From: Bacillota bacterium
Lineage (GTDB): Bacteria; Bacillota; SHA-98; UBA4971
Assembly: GCA_012516125.1 (NCBI GenBank)
Contig: JAAYXB010000090.1
Span: 1-64,000 of the forward strand
DNA length: 64,000 nucleotides
Reading direction: 5' to 3'
Positions 8,407 to 16,521 of the stretch are shown piece by piece (within the stretch, counting starts at the first letter, position 1; every line of letters begins with the position of its first letter). The position numbers and the translations under genes were made by a program. A model generated the notes under the pieces. It ran no database searches and was not told the origin of the DNA. It saw only the letters and a list, made by a program, of their open reading frames with translations.

Positions 8407-9366
8407 TCAGAACGAATCCCAACGACCGCACCGGGAACCCCATCTCGCGATGACCTCGTGCCCCATCCTTATGTTCACCACCTCGCACAGGTTCGGGCAA
8501 CCCTTGCACTCAAAAGTAGATGCGGCGTAGTCCATATCGAGCGCGTGGAACCCGCGGAAGTTTGAAGGGCCGCCGCGGCGTTCCACCTCCTCGGCAGCCA
8601 GAAGGGCCGCGCCGATGGCGCCCATGACGTTGTAATGCTCCGGGACGGTCACTGGGGTCCCGAGGGCCTTTTCGAAAGCCGCCTTCATCCCCACATTTGC
8701 CGCGACCCCGCCCTGGAAGACGATCGGCGGCTGGATGTCCTTGCCCTTGCCGACATTGTTGAGGTAGTTCCTGACGAGCGCCTCGCACAGGCCCGCAACG
8801 ATGTCTTCGATGCGGTGGCCCATCTGTTGCTTGTGAATCATGTCCGACTCTGCGAACACGGCACACCTTCCCGCGATCCTCACAGGCGTCTTGGACATGA
8901 GCGCGAGCTCGCCGAACCTCTCGATGGGCACTCCAAGCCTCGCAGCTTGCTGGTCAAGGAAGGAACCCGTTCCCGCAGCACACACCGTGTTCATGGCGAA
9001 GTCGATGACCGCGCCCTCCCTCAGGATGATTATCTTGGAGTCTTGCCCGCCGATCTCGATGACCGTCCGCACCTCGGGAACCACGTGCGCGGAGGCGACC
9101 GCGTGAGCCGTGATCTCGTTTTTCACGCAGTCGGCACCGACGATCACACCGGCAAGCCTCCTTCCACTGCCGGTGGTGCCCACCCCCGCGATCTCCGTTT
9201 CAGAGGCGGTGGGAGCAAGCATTCTCATGCCCTCCTGAATGGCGGCGATGGGCTCACCCTTGGTCCGGAGATACACTTTCTCCAGGACCTCCCCCTGTTC
9301 GTCCATGAGCACAAGGTTCGTGCTGACTGATCCGACATCCACACCGAGATACGCTCTACGAGCCAT
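8407..9366 (-). CDS. acyl-CoA dehydratase activase (HgdC/BcrA-like ATPase)
   Basis: This 319-aa ASKHA-fold ATPase is of the type that injects an electron into 2-hydroxyacyl-CoA dehydratases. Visible features are the phosphate-1 loop GVDVGSVSTN, the IGGQDSK motif, and the two cysteines expected to hold the inter-subunit [4Fe-4S] cluster (NTVCAAGTGSF and AGRCAVFAES). A C-terminal ECKGCPNLCE adds a further Cys cluster, as in the large activase fusions. I start at ATG 9366; GTG 9378, which overlaps the stop of the upstream gene, is the alternative. It is last in a three-gene set. Confidence 0.85.
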   Translation of the reverse strand: MARRAYLGVDVGSVSTNLVLMDEQGEVLEKVYLRTKGEPIAAIQEGMRMLAPTASETEIAGVGTTGSGRRLAGVIVGADCVKNEITAHAVASAHVVPEVRTVIEIGGQDSKIIILREGAVIDFAMNTVCAAGTGSFLDQQAARLGVPIERFGELALMSKTPVRIAGRCAVFAESDMIHKQQMGHRIEDIVAGLCEALVRNYLNNVGKGKDIQPPIVFQGGVAANVGMKAAFEKALGTPVTVPEHYNVMGAIGAALLAAEEVERRGGPSNFRGFHALDMDYAASTFECKGCPNLCEVVNIRMGHEVIARWGSRCGRWDSF

Positions 9367-9374
9367 ACATGCCC

Positions 9375-10502
9375 TCACCCCATCGTTCCGTCCCTCGCCC
9401 GCCGCCGGCGCCGAGACCGCTCAACGAGGTCCACGAACGCTTCGAGCCGCGTGAGCACTCCGGTGTCCGAGGAATGTTCGTCGAATACAAGGGTCATCAC
9501 AGGAATGCCCAGGTCTCGCGAAACCGCCGGAAGCACGTCTTGCGCCACGATCTCCGGCATGCACGTGAATGGAGCAAGCTGGATCACCCCGTCGAACCCT
9601 CTCCTCGCGTACTCCACTGTGTGGCCCACTGTCTCAACGCCGTGCCCGCCCACGAAATGGCACAGGTACGGCTTGGCGAGGTCGTACGGTCTCCTACTCT
9701 TGCGCAAGCGCATGAAGTCCTTGAAAACGTGTTCCTTGACCCAGTCTCCTATGTATATGGACCTCTCCACGAGCACCCCCATCTCTCCGAGACGGCGCTC
9801 GACCTCGAAATTGACAAAGGGCTCAAGGACCACGTAAACCTCTCCGACGATGCCTATCCTCGGGGGGCTCTCCGGGTTGCGCCTTGACGCGCCCGGCGTT
9901 GGATCCTGCACGCTACGAAGCATCTCCTGGCCCTCTTCGAGCGCCCGTCTCACCTGCGAGATGCCGGCTGCCTCATCGACCAGCTTCAGGGCAGACCCGA
10001 GCGCGGACGTCGCTGCTCCGCGCCGTCTCTCGAACGGCCGCGCTCGCTGCGCCGCCTTCTCTAGCTCGTCCACGGCCGTCATCTTGGCCCAGGCGAGTCT
10101 CACGGCGCCAACGTACTTTCGCATGGGGTTCCGCCCCACAAGTCGCCCTACCTGTTCCAACACGTGCCGGATCCTTCCCTGAGGAGGCTCGATGATGACC
10201 ATGTCGAACTCATACCCGAGGGCTTTTAGGATCTCGCGCTGTACCTCGCCATACATGCCGAACCGGCACGGCCCTACGCCCCCGGCCATGGCGATCGTGT
10301 CGGCCCCGAGCTCCAAGGCCTCCACGTAATTGCCGATGTTTACTTTGAGCGGCAGGCACGCGAATTCGGGCGAGTAGCGCGAGCCGATGGAGAGCGTGCG
10401 CTTGCTCGGCATGGGAGGCACGACCACCTCCGCCCCGAGGTCCTCGAGAAGCGCCTTAACGGTTATATAGAGATTGCCCATGTGAGCAAAGGTGATCTTC
10501 AT
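9375..10502 (-). CDS. acyl-CoA dehydratase activase-related protein (DUF2229/COG3581-like)
   Basis: This 375-aa protein resembles part of the large activase-related proteins. It contains PPMPSKRTLSIGSRYSPEFAC near the N-terminus and AGGVGPCRFGMYGEV at about residue 73, with conserved cysteines. The C-terminus (DEHSSDTGVLTRLEAF) is strikingly like that of the preceding gene, so the two are paralogous or share a domain. It sits 4 bp after the upstream gene, and its TGA overlaps a possible GTG of the activase. The role is probably in electron transfer to a dehydratase-like partner, inferred from context only. Confidence 0.72.
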   Translation of the reverse strand: MKITFAHMGNLYITVKALLEDLGAEVVVPPMPSKRTLSIGSRYSPEFACLPLKVNIGNYVEALELGADTIAMAGGVGPCRFGMYGEVQREILKALGYEFDMVIIEPPQGRIRHVLEQVGRLVGRNPMRKYVGAVRLAWAKMTAVDELEKAAQRARPFERRRGAATSALGSALKLVDEAAGISQVRRALEEGQEMLRSVQDPTPGASRRNPESPPRIGIVGEVYVVLEPFVNFEVERRLGEMGVLVERSIYIGDWVKEHVFKDFMRLRKSRRPYDLAKPYLCHFVGGHGVETVGHTVEYARRGFDGVIQLAPFTCMPEIVAQDVLPAVSRDLGIPVMTLVFDEHSSDTGVLTRLEAFVDLVERSRRRRRARDGTMG

Positions 10503-10506
10503 GGTA

Positions 10507-11538
10507 TCACTGCTTTCTCCTTCGCGTCACGACGTCTACGAACGCCTCGAGCCTCGTGAGGACGCCCGCCTCGCCCGTATGCTCGTCCACCGTTATGGTG
10601 GCGAATGGCACATCTCTGTGACGCACTGCTTCGCGCTCGAGGATGTCGCCAATGAGCGACTCTGGCCCGCACGCGAAGGCGCTCATGTGCAGGCAACCAT
10701 GGACCGTGCCCGACCTCAGGAAATGGAACCCCGCCCCGAGGAGCCTCCTCCCGATGGTCCAGAAGACCCTCTTCGGGAATCGCGCAGCTTCGCGCTCGGT
10801 CACAGCCCAGGGGAGCATGTCCGCCGTTATGACGGTCGCCCCCATCTCTCGTAGCCGGCGTATGACGTTCATGCTCACGAACGAGTCGTAGATGATGTAC
10901 GGATGTCCCACGAGCCCGATGACGACGTTCGCGGCCCCGCCACCGCCGCGTGCGACGCCGGACGTCGACGACGCAGCGGCCACGGCCCTCTGGGCGAGTT
11001 CATCAGAAAGAGGCGCAACGCCCATGAAGGCCATAGCCTCGTCGGGAGTCATCCCGCTCTCCAGGCACCGTCCGTACCGCGTGAGGGCAGCCCGCCCTCT
11101 CCTGTGCGCGGCCAAGATTCTAAGCGTGCTGCGCGTGAACATCCTTCCCGTGGCAAGGACGGCGCGGACATACTCTCTGGTGGTTCTGCTCAGGTTGATG
11201 CACGAGTCGATGATCCTCGGTGCGTCGCTGCAGTTGCACCGGATCATGTCAGGTAGGCCCATGAACTTCGGACAGATGAAGGCCCGTCTCTCAACGGACA
11301 CGAGCCTCGGCACAAACACGTAGTCGCACTTGCCCGCAAGCGCGAGCACGTGTCCGTGGAAGACCTTGACTGGAAGGCACGCCTCGTCCACCGTGACCTT
11401 TATGCCGGCGTCCAGAATCGCCCTTGTCGTCTCACCAGAGGTCACGACGGTCCCGCCCAGGGACTCGAAGAACGCCTTCCACATGGGGTAATAATGGTAG
11501 TAAAGAAGGGCACGAGGAATCCCCACGACCTCTCCCAC
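10507..11538 (-). CDS. acyl-CoA dehydratase activase-related protein (DUF2229/COG3580-like)
   Basis: This protein of about 343 aa begins MGEVVGIPRALLYYHYYP, the usual N-terminus of the COG3580/DUF2229 type. It carries conserved cysteines (DEACLPVKVFHGH, FICPKFMG, CNCSDAP) and ends in DEHTGEAGVLTRLEAF, shared with the next gene. I choose GTG 11538 because AGGGAGGTGG precedes it; an in-frame extension to 11607 lacks a site. It is first in the three-gene set. In many Firmicutes these parts are fused to the activase in one very long protein; here they are separate. Confidence 0.72.
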   Translation of the reverse strand: MGEVVGIPRALLYYHYYPMWKAFFESLGGTVVTSGETTRAILDAGIKVTVDEACLPVKVFHGHVLALAGKCDYVFVPRLVSVERRAFICPKFMGLPDMIRCNCSDAPRIIDSCINLSRTTREYVRAVLATGRMFTRSTLRILAAHRRGRAALTRYGRCLESGMTPDEAMAFMGVAPLSDELAQRAVAAASSTSGVARGGGGAANVVIGLVGHPYIIYDSFVSMNVIRRLREMGATVITADMLPWAVTEREAARFPKRVFWTIGRRLLGAGFHFLRSGTVHGCLHMSAFACGPESLIGDILEREAVRHRDVPFATITVDEHTGEAGVLTRLEAFVDVVTRRRKQ

Positions 11539-11625
11539 GACGATATGCCACCTCCCTTGCTTGAAACGCTTCGTCGATAGGTTCCCAAGTTCTCCTCTCC
11601 GGCCCACGGCGCGTGCCGGGCGCCG

Positions 11626-12189
11626 CTACATCTGCTGTTCATCGAGGATCTCACGGATCGCCCTCGTCGTGATGAGCGCACCCTTCTCGACGGCATCCTG
11701 GCTGTCCATCTTGCCGAGATCCCCCACCCCCACGATCTTCGGGATCTCGAGGCGAGAGAGGATCCCAACGGTATCGCCCTCAAGCCGCTTGTGCCCGGGC
11801 GGCTCCGGAGACCCCGACTTCCCGACGGGCCCGCCCGTCACCTCGCCCTCCTTCGTGACGGACTCGTCCACGGTCACGGGACGATCGCTCTTGGTGTTCG
11901 ATGCCACCGCGACCGCGCCGACTATCTCGATCTCAGGGTCGGCCGCAAACTCCTCAAGCGCGCGTTCTCCGAGTCCCTTGCCTTTCTTTCCGTGGTCATC
12001 AAACATCACTATGACGGGCTCCACGGGCGCCTGTTTCGCCATGGCGGCGAGCGCGGCCCCGCTTGCGAGGGTTGGAGTCCCTGCGGACCTCTCGATATAG
12101 TGCAGGCCGAGGTTCCGGGCCGCCTGTCTTGCGGCGGCCTTGGCCCTCCCATCGCCGTCGGTTACCACGATGACCCTCTTTTTCGCCAA
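11626..12189 (-). CDS. spoVAEA: stage V sporulation protein AE, soluble type (SpoVAEA)
   Basis: This 187-aa protein begins with the family signature KKRVIVVTDGDGRA, followed by RSAGTPTLASG, PVIVMFDDHGKKGKG and VGAVAVASNT. This is the soluble SpoVAEa protein of the spoVA operon, which moves dipicolinic acid into and out of the spore core. The start is TTG 12189 with GAGGG upstream. It follows spoVAEB by 15 bp and is the last spoVA gene of the run. Its precise biochemical role is not known. Confidence 0.88.
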   Translation of the reverse strand: MAKKRVIVVTDGDGRAKAAARQAARNLGLHYIERSAGTPTLASGAALAAMAKQAPVEPVIVMFDDHGKKGKGLGERALEEFAADPEIEIVGAVAVASNTKSDRPVTVDESVTKEGEVTGGPVGKSGSPEPPGHKRLEGDTVGILSRLEIPKIVGVGDLGKMDSQDAVEKGALITTRAIREILDEQQM

Positions 12190-12204
12190 GTGGCCCTCAC
12201 ATCC

Positions 12205-12555
12205 TCACGACTTTGGATTGGCGATGAGCGCGACCAGCGTCCCGAAAAACACGGCGACAGCTATGCCCATCCCTGTGTACTCGAAGACGCCGGTGAAAAG
12301 CCCAAGGATCCCCATGCGCTTCGCTTCCGCCAGCGCACCCCGGGCGATCGATGCCCCGAAGCCCGAGACGGGAACCAAGGCCCCGGCACCAGCGAACTTG
12401 AGCAGCGGCTCGTACAGGTCGAGTCCGCCCGCGATCGCTCCTGCCACGGTGAGTATGACCAGCATGTGACCAGGAGTGAGGTTCGTAAAGTCCAGGATGA
12501 GCTGGCCTATGGCGCATATGGCGCCGCCTACAAGGAACGCGTACAGGTACGTCAC
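12205..12555 (-). CDS. spoVAEB: stage V sporulation protein AE, membrane type (SpoVAEB)
   Basis: This 116-aa membrane protein has three to four hydrophobic segments and the family motifs GAICAIGQLILDFTNLTPGH and AGAGALVPVSGFG. It is part of the SpoVA channel for dipicolinic acid in the inner spore membrane. I start at GTG 12555, preceded by GGAGGAG at the right distance; an in-frame start at 12582 has none. It is homologous to SpoVAC (13688-14194), as expected for this pair. Confidence 0.9.
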   Translation of the reverse strand: MTYLYAFLVGGAICAIGQLILDFTNLTPGHMLVILTVAGAIAGGLDLYEPLLKFAGAGALVPVSGFGASIARGALAEAKRMGILGLFTGVFEYTGMGIAVAVFFGTLVALIANPKS

Positions 12556-12657
12556 AGATTCTCCTCCGTTCTTGAGTCGCACGTCTCATGCCCAATACAG
12601 GGCTCACGTCCTCGCAACGTCGAACCGGCCGGGCCGCCCGCCCCGCGTCTTTTCATG

Positions 12658-13668
12658 TCACGCTTCGATCACCACGGCATGCGCCACGCAGGGTATGGAT
12701 TCGCCCTGTTGGCAGCTGAGAGGGCTCATGAGAGCCCCGGTAGCAACGAGGAGCACATTCTTGTACGTGCCCTTCTCCATCTCCTTCAGGACGTGCCCAA
12801 ACGTCACCACCGCAGAGCACGCGCATCCACTGCCTCCTGCCCCGACATGCTGCGACTTGGTGTCAAACAGCATGAGGCCGCAGTCCCTGTAATTGGCGCC
12901 GAGCTCAACGCCGTTGTCTCTCACCAGCTCCTTCAGCATTTCACTTCCGAAGGACGCAAGATCGCCCGTGAGTATGAGGTCGTAATCCTTGGGGCCACGG
13001 CCGGTGTCGGCAAAGTGCGTGAGAAGCGTGTCAGCGGCAGCTGGCGCCATCGCGCCTCCCATATCATGCACGTCCTTGAGGCCGAGGTCTACCACCTTTC
13101 CAACAGTCGCGTGCGTCAGCTTCGGACCCGTTCCCGACGAAGCGAGCACCGCCGCTCCCGCGCCGGTGACCGTATACTGTGATGTGGTCTTGCGCTGGAT
13201 GTTCAATTCTATCGGATACCTGTACTGCCGCTCAGCGGTCTGGTAATGGCTCGAGCAAGCGACCAGGACGTAGTCGGCGAAGCCGCCATCGATCACCATC
13301 CCCGCGAGCGCGAGGCTCATCGCGCACGTGGAGCACGCGCCGTATAGGCCGAAGTATGGGATGGAAAGCTGCCTCGCCGAATAGCCTGCGGAGATTATCT
13401 GGTTGAGAAGATCGCCAGCCATGTAATAGTCCACCATGCTCTTCTCGATCTTAGCACGTTCGATGGCGATCTTCGCGGCTTGCTCCAGGATCTTCGTCTC
13501 ACTTTTCTCGGGCGTTCTCTCGCCGTACGCGTGGTCCGGCAGGACGACGTCGAAGTCGGAAGCCAGTGGCCCCTTGCCCTCTACCGGCCCCACGACCGTC
13601 CCTGTCCCCACGATGATCGGCGGGCTAGCGAACTTGACGGTGCTTCTGCCGAGCTTCTTGGCGGGCAC
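12658..13668 (-). CDS. spoVAD: stage V sporulation protein AD
   Basis: SpoVAD is a thiolase-fold protein that binds dipicolinic acid and plugs the SpoVA channel. The 336-aa protein shows the fold-typical GLYGACSTCAMSLALAG at about 115-130 and GAGGSGCACSAVVTFGH at about 275. The start is GTG 13668 with AAGGAGG upstream. It lies between spoVAC and spoVAEB in the usual order, with gaps of 19 and 102 bp. The length agrees with the family. Confidence 0.93.
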   Translation of the reverse strand: MPAKKLGRSTVKFASPPIIVGTGTVVGPVEGKGPLASDFDVVLPDHAYGERTPEKSETKILEQAAKIAIERAKIEKSMVDYYMAGDLLNQIISAGYSARQLSIPYFGLYGACSTCAMSLALAGMVIDGGFADYVLVACSSHYQTAERQYRYPIELNIQRKTTSQYTVTGAGAAVLASSGTGPKLTHATVGKVVDLGLKDVHDMGGAMAPAAADTLLTHFADTGRGPKDYDLILTGDLASFGSEMLKELVRDNGVELGANYRDCGLMLFDTKSQHVGAGGSGCACSAVVTFGHVLKEMEKGTYKNVLLVATGALMSPLSCQQGESIPCVAHAVVIEA

Positions 13669-13687
13669 GGTCCTCTGGCCTCCTTCA

Positions 13688-14194
13688 TCACGGCGAGGCT
13701 ATGAACTTGATGGCCGCCACCGCGACGCCTGCGAGAGTCGCGTAAACTATGACGGGCCCGGCGATGATGAACATCTTCGCGCCCATGCCGAGAACCCATC
13801 CCTCGCGTTTGAAATCCATGGCAGCAGCGACTATGGTATTGGCGAACCCGGTTATGGGCACGGCCGCCCCGGCGCCCGCGAATTCGCCGAGCTCATCATA
13901 GATCCCAAGGCCCGTCGCCACCACGCCCACGAGGGTCATGACAGCAAGGGTTGGAGCGGACGCAGCGTTGAGATCGAGGCCGCGGGATTTGAAGAACTCG
14001 AGCACGACCTGCCCGAGGATAGCTATGGCGCCGCCGACCACGAAGGCCACGAGCACGTTGCGCAGGTAACGCGGCCTCGGCTTCCTTTTCTGGACGAGCT
14101 CCTTGTAAGCCAGCTGCCGTCTCTTTTCTTCTTGTGAGGCTTGGGTCATGTGCGGCAGGTTCGACACCTGCTTCTTCGCTTTCTCCGACGCCAC
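13688..14194 (-). CDS. spoVAC: stage V sporulation protein AC
   Basis: SpoVAC is a mechanosensitive membrane component of the SpoVA channel. The 168-aa protein has a basic N-terminal region, four hydrophobic segments and the family motifs FVVGGAIAILGQVVLEFF and GEFAGAGAAVPITGFAN. I place the start at GTG 14194, preceded by GAGGAG; the longer frame to 14242 would overlap the dodecin gene. It is first of the spoVA genes and follows the dodecin gene by 28 bp. Confidence 0.92.
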   Translation of the reverse strand: MASEKAKKQVSNLPHMTQASQEEKRRQLAYKELVQKRKPRPRYLRNVLVAFVVGGAIAILGQVVLEFFKSRGLDLNAASAPTLAVMTLVGVVATGLGIYDELGEFAGAGAAVPITGFANTIVAAAMDFKREGWVLGMGAKMFIIAGPVIVYATLAGVAVAAIKFIASP

Positions 14195-14222
14195 CGTAGA
14201 TCTCTCCTCGCCGAGCTCGACA

Positions 14223-14435
14223 TCACGTCCCGTCCACCGCAAACGCGATGTGAACGTCGGCTTTGTACTTTGTGACCTTGCCGTCGTCCACGGACGCGGT
14301 CATGTTCGTTACCTCGACCCCAGTGATGTTCCTGATGGTCTGGGATGCGGCCCTGACAGCCTGGTTCACCGCGTCCTCCCAGCTCGTTGGGGACTCTCCC
14401 ATGAGCTCAACTATCTTCACTACTGGCACTCTCAA
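14223..14435 (-). CDS. dodecin family flavin-binding protein
   Basis: This small protein of about 70 aa forms dodecamers that store or buffer flavins in characterised homologues. The signature is clear: VVKIVELMGESPTSWEDAV, then RNITGVEVTNMTASVDDG and ADVHIAFAVD. The start is TTG 14435 or GTG 14429, both near AAGGGGG. It is immediately upstream of spoVAC and possibly under the same sporulation promoter, which is an unusual setting for a dodecin. Confidence 0.88.
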   Translation of the reverse strand: MRVPVVKIVELMGESPTSWEDAVNQAVRAASQTIRNITGVEVTNMTASVDDGKVTKYKADVHIAFAVDGT

Positions 14436-14455
14436 GCGACCCCCTTTCTCCCAAG

Positions 14456-14486
14456 TAATTATGCTCACAGCGTCAGGCTTTAATTC
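14456..14486 (-). promoter_or_regulatory. candidate forespore (sigma-G-like) promoter before dodecin-spoVA
   Basis: The minus strand reads GAATT, 18 bp, CATAATTA. This is close to the sigma-G consensus (GHATR, 17-18 bp, CATNNTA). spoVA is sigma-G dependent in Bacillus. The predicted start would leave a very short leader, so this is tentative. Confidence 0.35.
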
Positions 14487-14636
14487 CCGGGGTGCTTCGC
14501 CACCGCGGGTGCCCCGGCGAATGCCGCAGAGAAGCGCGAAGCCCCGCACCGTATGAGAAGGGCCAGTGCAGGGCGTTCCGTCGTCTGCGTGCCGCCACGT
14601 CTTCGCTTTTGCGGTCCAGGGTCGCTTGTACATATG

Positions 14637-14658
14637 CGCGCGGCTGCAGCGCCGCGCG
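14637..14658 (-). terminator. GC-rich hairpin downstream of sigF
   Basis: CGCGCGGC (14637-14644) pairs perfectly with GCCGCGCG (14651-14658) around a 6-nt loop, 25 bp past the sigF stop. There is no T-tract, so termination is uncertain. Confidence 0.4.
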
Positions 14659-14682
14659 TCTCAGCCGCCGTCCTCTTCGGGT

Positions 14683-15444
14683 TCAGGTCAGCTCTTGTCT
14701 CAAGCGGCGAAGAGCCCTCTGCTCGATCTTCGAGACCTGGGGCTGCGATATGCCCAAGGCCCGGGCGACCTCCACCTGTTTCATCTCGTCAAAGAACCTC
14801 AGCTTAAGCACGGCGCGTTCCGACGGGTTCAGCCTTGTCATGGCCTGCTCTAGAGCGATGGACTCGACCTTCTCGTCTGCGAAGGATTCACCCGTCGCAA
14901 TCTGCTCCTCGAGCGGGCCGGGGCTTTCTTCGGAGACAGCCTCTGAAAGGGACAGAACGGGTTGAAACGCCTCGCGGGTCTCCGCAACCTCTTCACGGGA
15001 CAAGCCGGTTTCGGTGGCGACTTCCTCCACGGTGGGCTCGCGGCCGAAAGACGCCCGGAGCCTTTCCCTGGCAGCCTCCACCCGGGCAGCTCGCTCCCGA
15101 AGGCTCCTTCCGACTCTCACAGCCCCGGTATCGCGCAGGTGACGCCTTATTTCCCCCATTATGACCGGAACCGCGTACGTCGAAAAGCGAACGCCGAGCG
15201 ATGGGTCGAACCTGTCAGCCGCATGCAGCAGCCCCAGGCAGCCCACCTGAAACAGGTCCTCTGGGTCGCTCGACCTCTGCGAGAACCGGCTGACTATGCT
15301 CATCACGAGCCGCAGGTTCCTCGAGACAAGCTCCTCGCGGGCCCCCGCGTCCCCGCCGCGGATACGCGCGGCAAGCTCGCGACCCTCCTCGTCGGACAGA
15401 AGAGGAGTATCGGGGAACCGCACACCTTCAAGACCGCGGTCCAT
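14683..15444 (-). CDS. sigF: RNA polymerase sporulation sigma factor SigF
   Basis: This 253-aa sigma-70 factor is the first forespore-specific sigma of sporulation. Region 2 shows LVSRNLRLVMSIVSRF and DPEDLFQVGCLGL; region 3 includes PTVEEVATETGLS; region 4 ends with the helix-turn-helix VARALGISQPQVSKIEQ. The ATG 15444 start lies inside the 3' end of spoIIAB (17-bp overlap), the normal spoIIA arrangement. It is held inactive by SpoIIAB until SpoIIAA is dephosphorylated. Confidence 0.95.
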   Translation of the reverse strand: MDRGLEGVRFPDTPLLSDEEGRELAARIRGGDAGAREELVSRNLRLVMSIVSRFSQRSSDPEDLFQVGCLGLLHAADRFDPSLGVRFSTYAVPVIMGEIRRHLRDTGAVRVGRSLRERAARVEAARERLRASFGREPTVEEVATETGLSREEVAETREAFQPVLSLSEAVSEESPGPLEEQIATGESFADEKVESIALEQAMTRLNPSERAVLKLRFFDEMKQVEVARALGISQPQVSKIEQRALRRLRQELT

Positions 15445-15880
15445 GCTCCTCGCTCCCTGCCATGCGCGGAGCCTTGGTCATGGTGACCCGAACTCCGGCC
15501 CCTGGCCTGGACCACACATCAAGGGTGTCGGACAGGGCCTCCATGATAGTGAACCCCATGCCCATTCGGTCGGGGGACGTCGTGAACGCAGGCCGGCGGG
15601 CCTGCTCGACGTCGGCGATTCCGCGGCCGCTATCCTCAACGGTGACCGTGAGCACCTCGCCGTCGATGGATGCGCGGATGCGCACGGGGCCGCCGGGGTT
15701 GTCATATCCATGGAGCACGACGTTGGAGACGGCTTCGGAGACTATGAGCTTGATGTCGTCTATCTCTTCCACTGTGAACGAGTCGATCTGCGATGCGAAG
15801 CACGCTACCGCTACCCTGGCAAACTCGACGTTCTGCGCGATGGCGGGAAACTCGAACGTCACATGGTTCGTCGCGCCCAT
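15428..15880 (-). CDS. spoIIAB: anti-sigma F factor SpoIIAB
   Basis: SpoIIAB is a GHKL-type serine kinase that binds sigma-F and phosphorylates SpoIIAA. The 150-aa protein has the N-box (IKLIVSEAVSNVVLHGY), the G1 box (VEDSGRGIADVEQA) and the G2 region (DRMGMGFTIMEAL). The true start is ATG 15880, four bases after the spoIIAA stop with GGGGGTG upstream; the longer frame to 16003 is noise over spoIIAA. It overlaps sigF at its end. Confidence 0.95.
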   Translation of the reverse strand: MGATNHVTFEFPAIAQNVEFARVAVACFASQIDSFTVEEIDDIKLIVSEAVSNVVLHGYDNPGGPVRIRASIDGEVLTVTVEDSGRGIADVEQARRPAFTTSPDRMGMGFTIMEALSDTLDVWSRPGAGVRVTMTKAPRMAGSEEHGPRS

Positions 15881-15884
15881 CCCG

Positions 15885-16232
15885 TCACACCCCCGATGCC
15901 CGCGCCCATGCCTCGTCCTCGGTCTCGCACACGGGGATGATGGTCGCCAGGCCCGAGAGCTCGAAGACCTTGCGAACCTGCGGAGACGGCGACACCGCGA
16001 CAAGGCTGCCGCCGCGGGCGCGAAGCCGCTTGTACCTGCCGAGGATGACGCCCAGGCCCGAGCTGTCGATGAACGTCACGTCGCGCAGCACCAGGAACAT
16101 ACAGGTGACGTCGGGCCTTGCGTCGAGCTCCTCCTCAACCCTTCCACGGAATTCGGGTGCAGTCCCAAGATCGAGCTCTCCCGAGAGGCGAACCACAAGA
16201 ACGTTTCCGATGGCCCTGGTCTCGGTCCTCAT
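15885..16232 (-). CDS. spoIIAA: anti-anti-sigma factor SpoIIAA
   Basis: This 115-aa STAS-domain protein frees sigma-F by binding SpoIIAB. The regulatory serine lies in DVTFIDSSGLGVILGRY at about residues 51-67. The start is ATG 16232 with GGGAGGG upstream. The preceding 60-85 bp hold a sequence close to the sigma-H consensus, consistent with control of spoIIA at the onset of sporulation. It is the first gene of spoIIAA-spoIIAB-sigF; dacF lies 289 bp upstream on the same strand. Confidence 0.95.
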   Translation of the reverse strand: MRTETRAIGNVLVVRLSGELDLGTAPEFRGRVEEELDARPDVTCMFLVLRDVTFIDSSGLGVILGRYKRLRARGGSLVAVSPSPQVRKVFELSGLATIIPVCETEDEAWARASGV

Positions 16233-16292
16233 GCGTAGCCCTCCCGCTACATCCTTCCATATACTGCCATTTGGACGCTCCCGACCGATTCT

Positions 16293-16317
16293 ATTCTACA
16301 GCTCTACCGCGAGTCCT
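16293..16317 (-). promoter_or_regulatory. candidate sigma-H promoter of the spoIIA operon
   Basis: The minus strand reads AGGACTC (16317-16311), 13 bp, AGAAT (16297-16293), near the sigma-H pattern AGGANNT, about 13-14 bp, HGAAT. A second AGAAT follows at 16292-16288. Bacillus spoIIA is a known sigma-H target. This was read by eye only. Confidence 0.5.
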
Positions 16318-16503
16318 CCCCGAGCAAGCAAAAACGCGCGGCGTCGCCTGTCGCCCGCCACGCGTTGTTTCCAACAGCTGAACCCGGCCAGCGGTTGGAT
16401 CGTTTGCAGCCTAAGCACATCGCCGGGAAGCCGCGGTCACCCTTCGCTTGAGGTAGATGCTGTCGGGGTTGCCAGGAAATCAGGCGAAAGCTCACAGCGC
16501 CAT

Positions 16504-16521
16504 ACCTAGATGAGCCTAGGT
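16504..16521 (-). terminator. palindrome directly after the dacF stop
   Basis: ACCTAG (16504-16509) and CTAGGT (16516-16521) form a perfect 6-bp stem with a 6-nt loop, beginning at the base after the dacF TGA. There is no T-run. It could weaken readthrough into spoIIA or act as a binding site. Confidence 0.3.
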
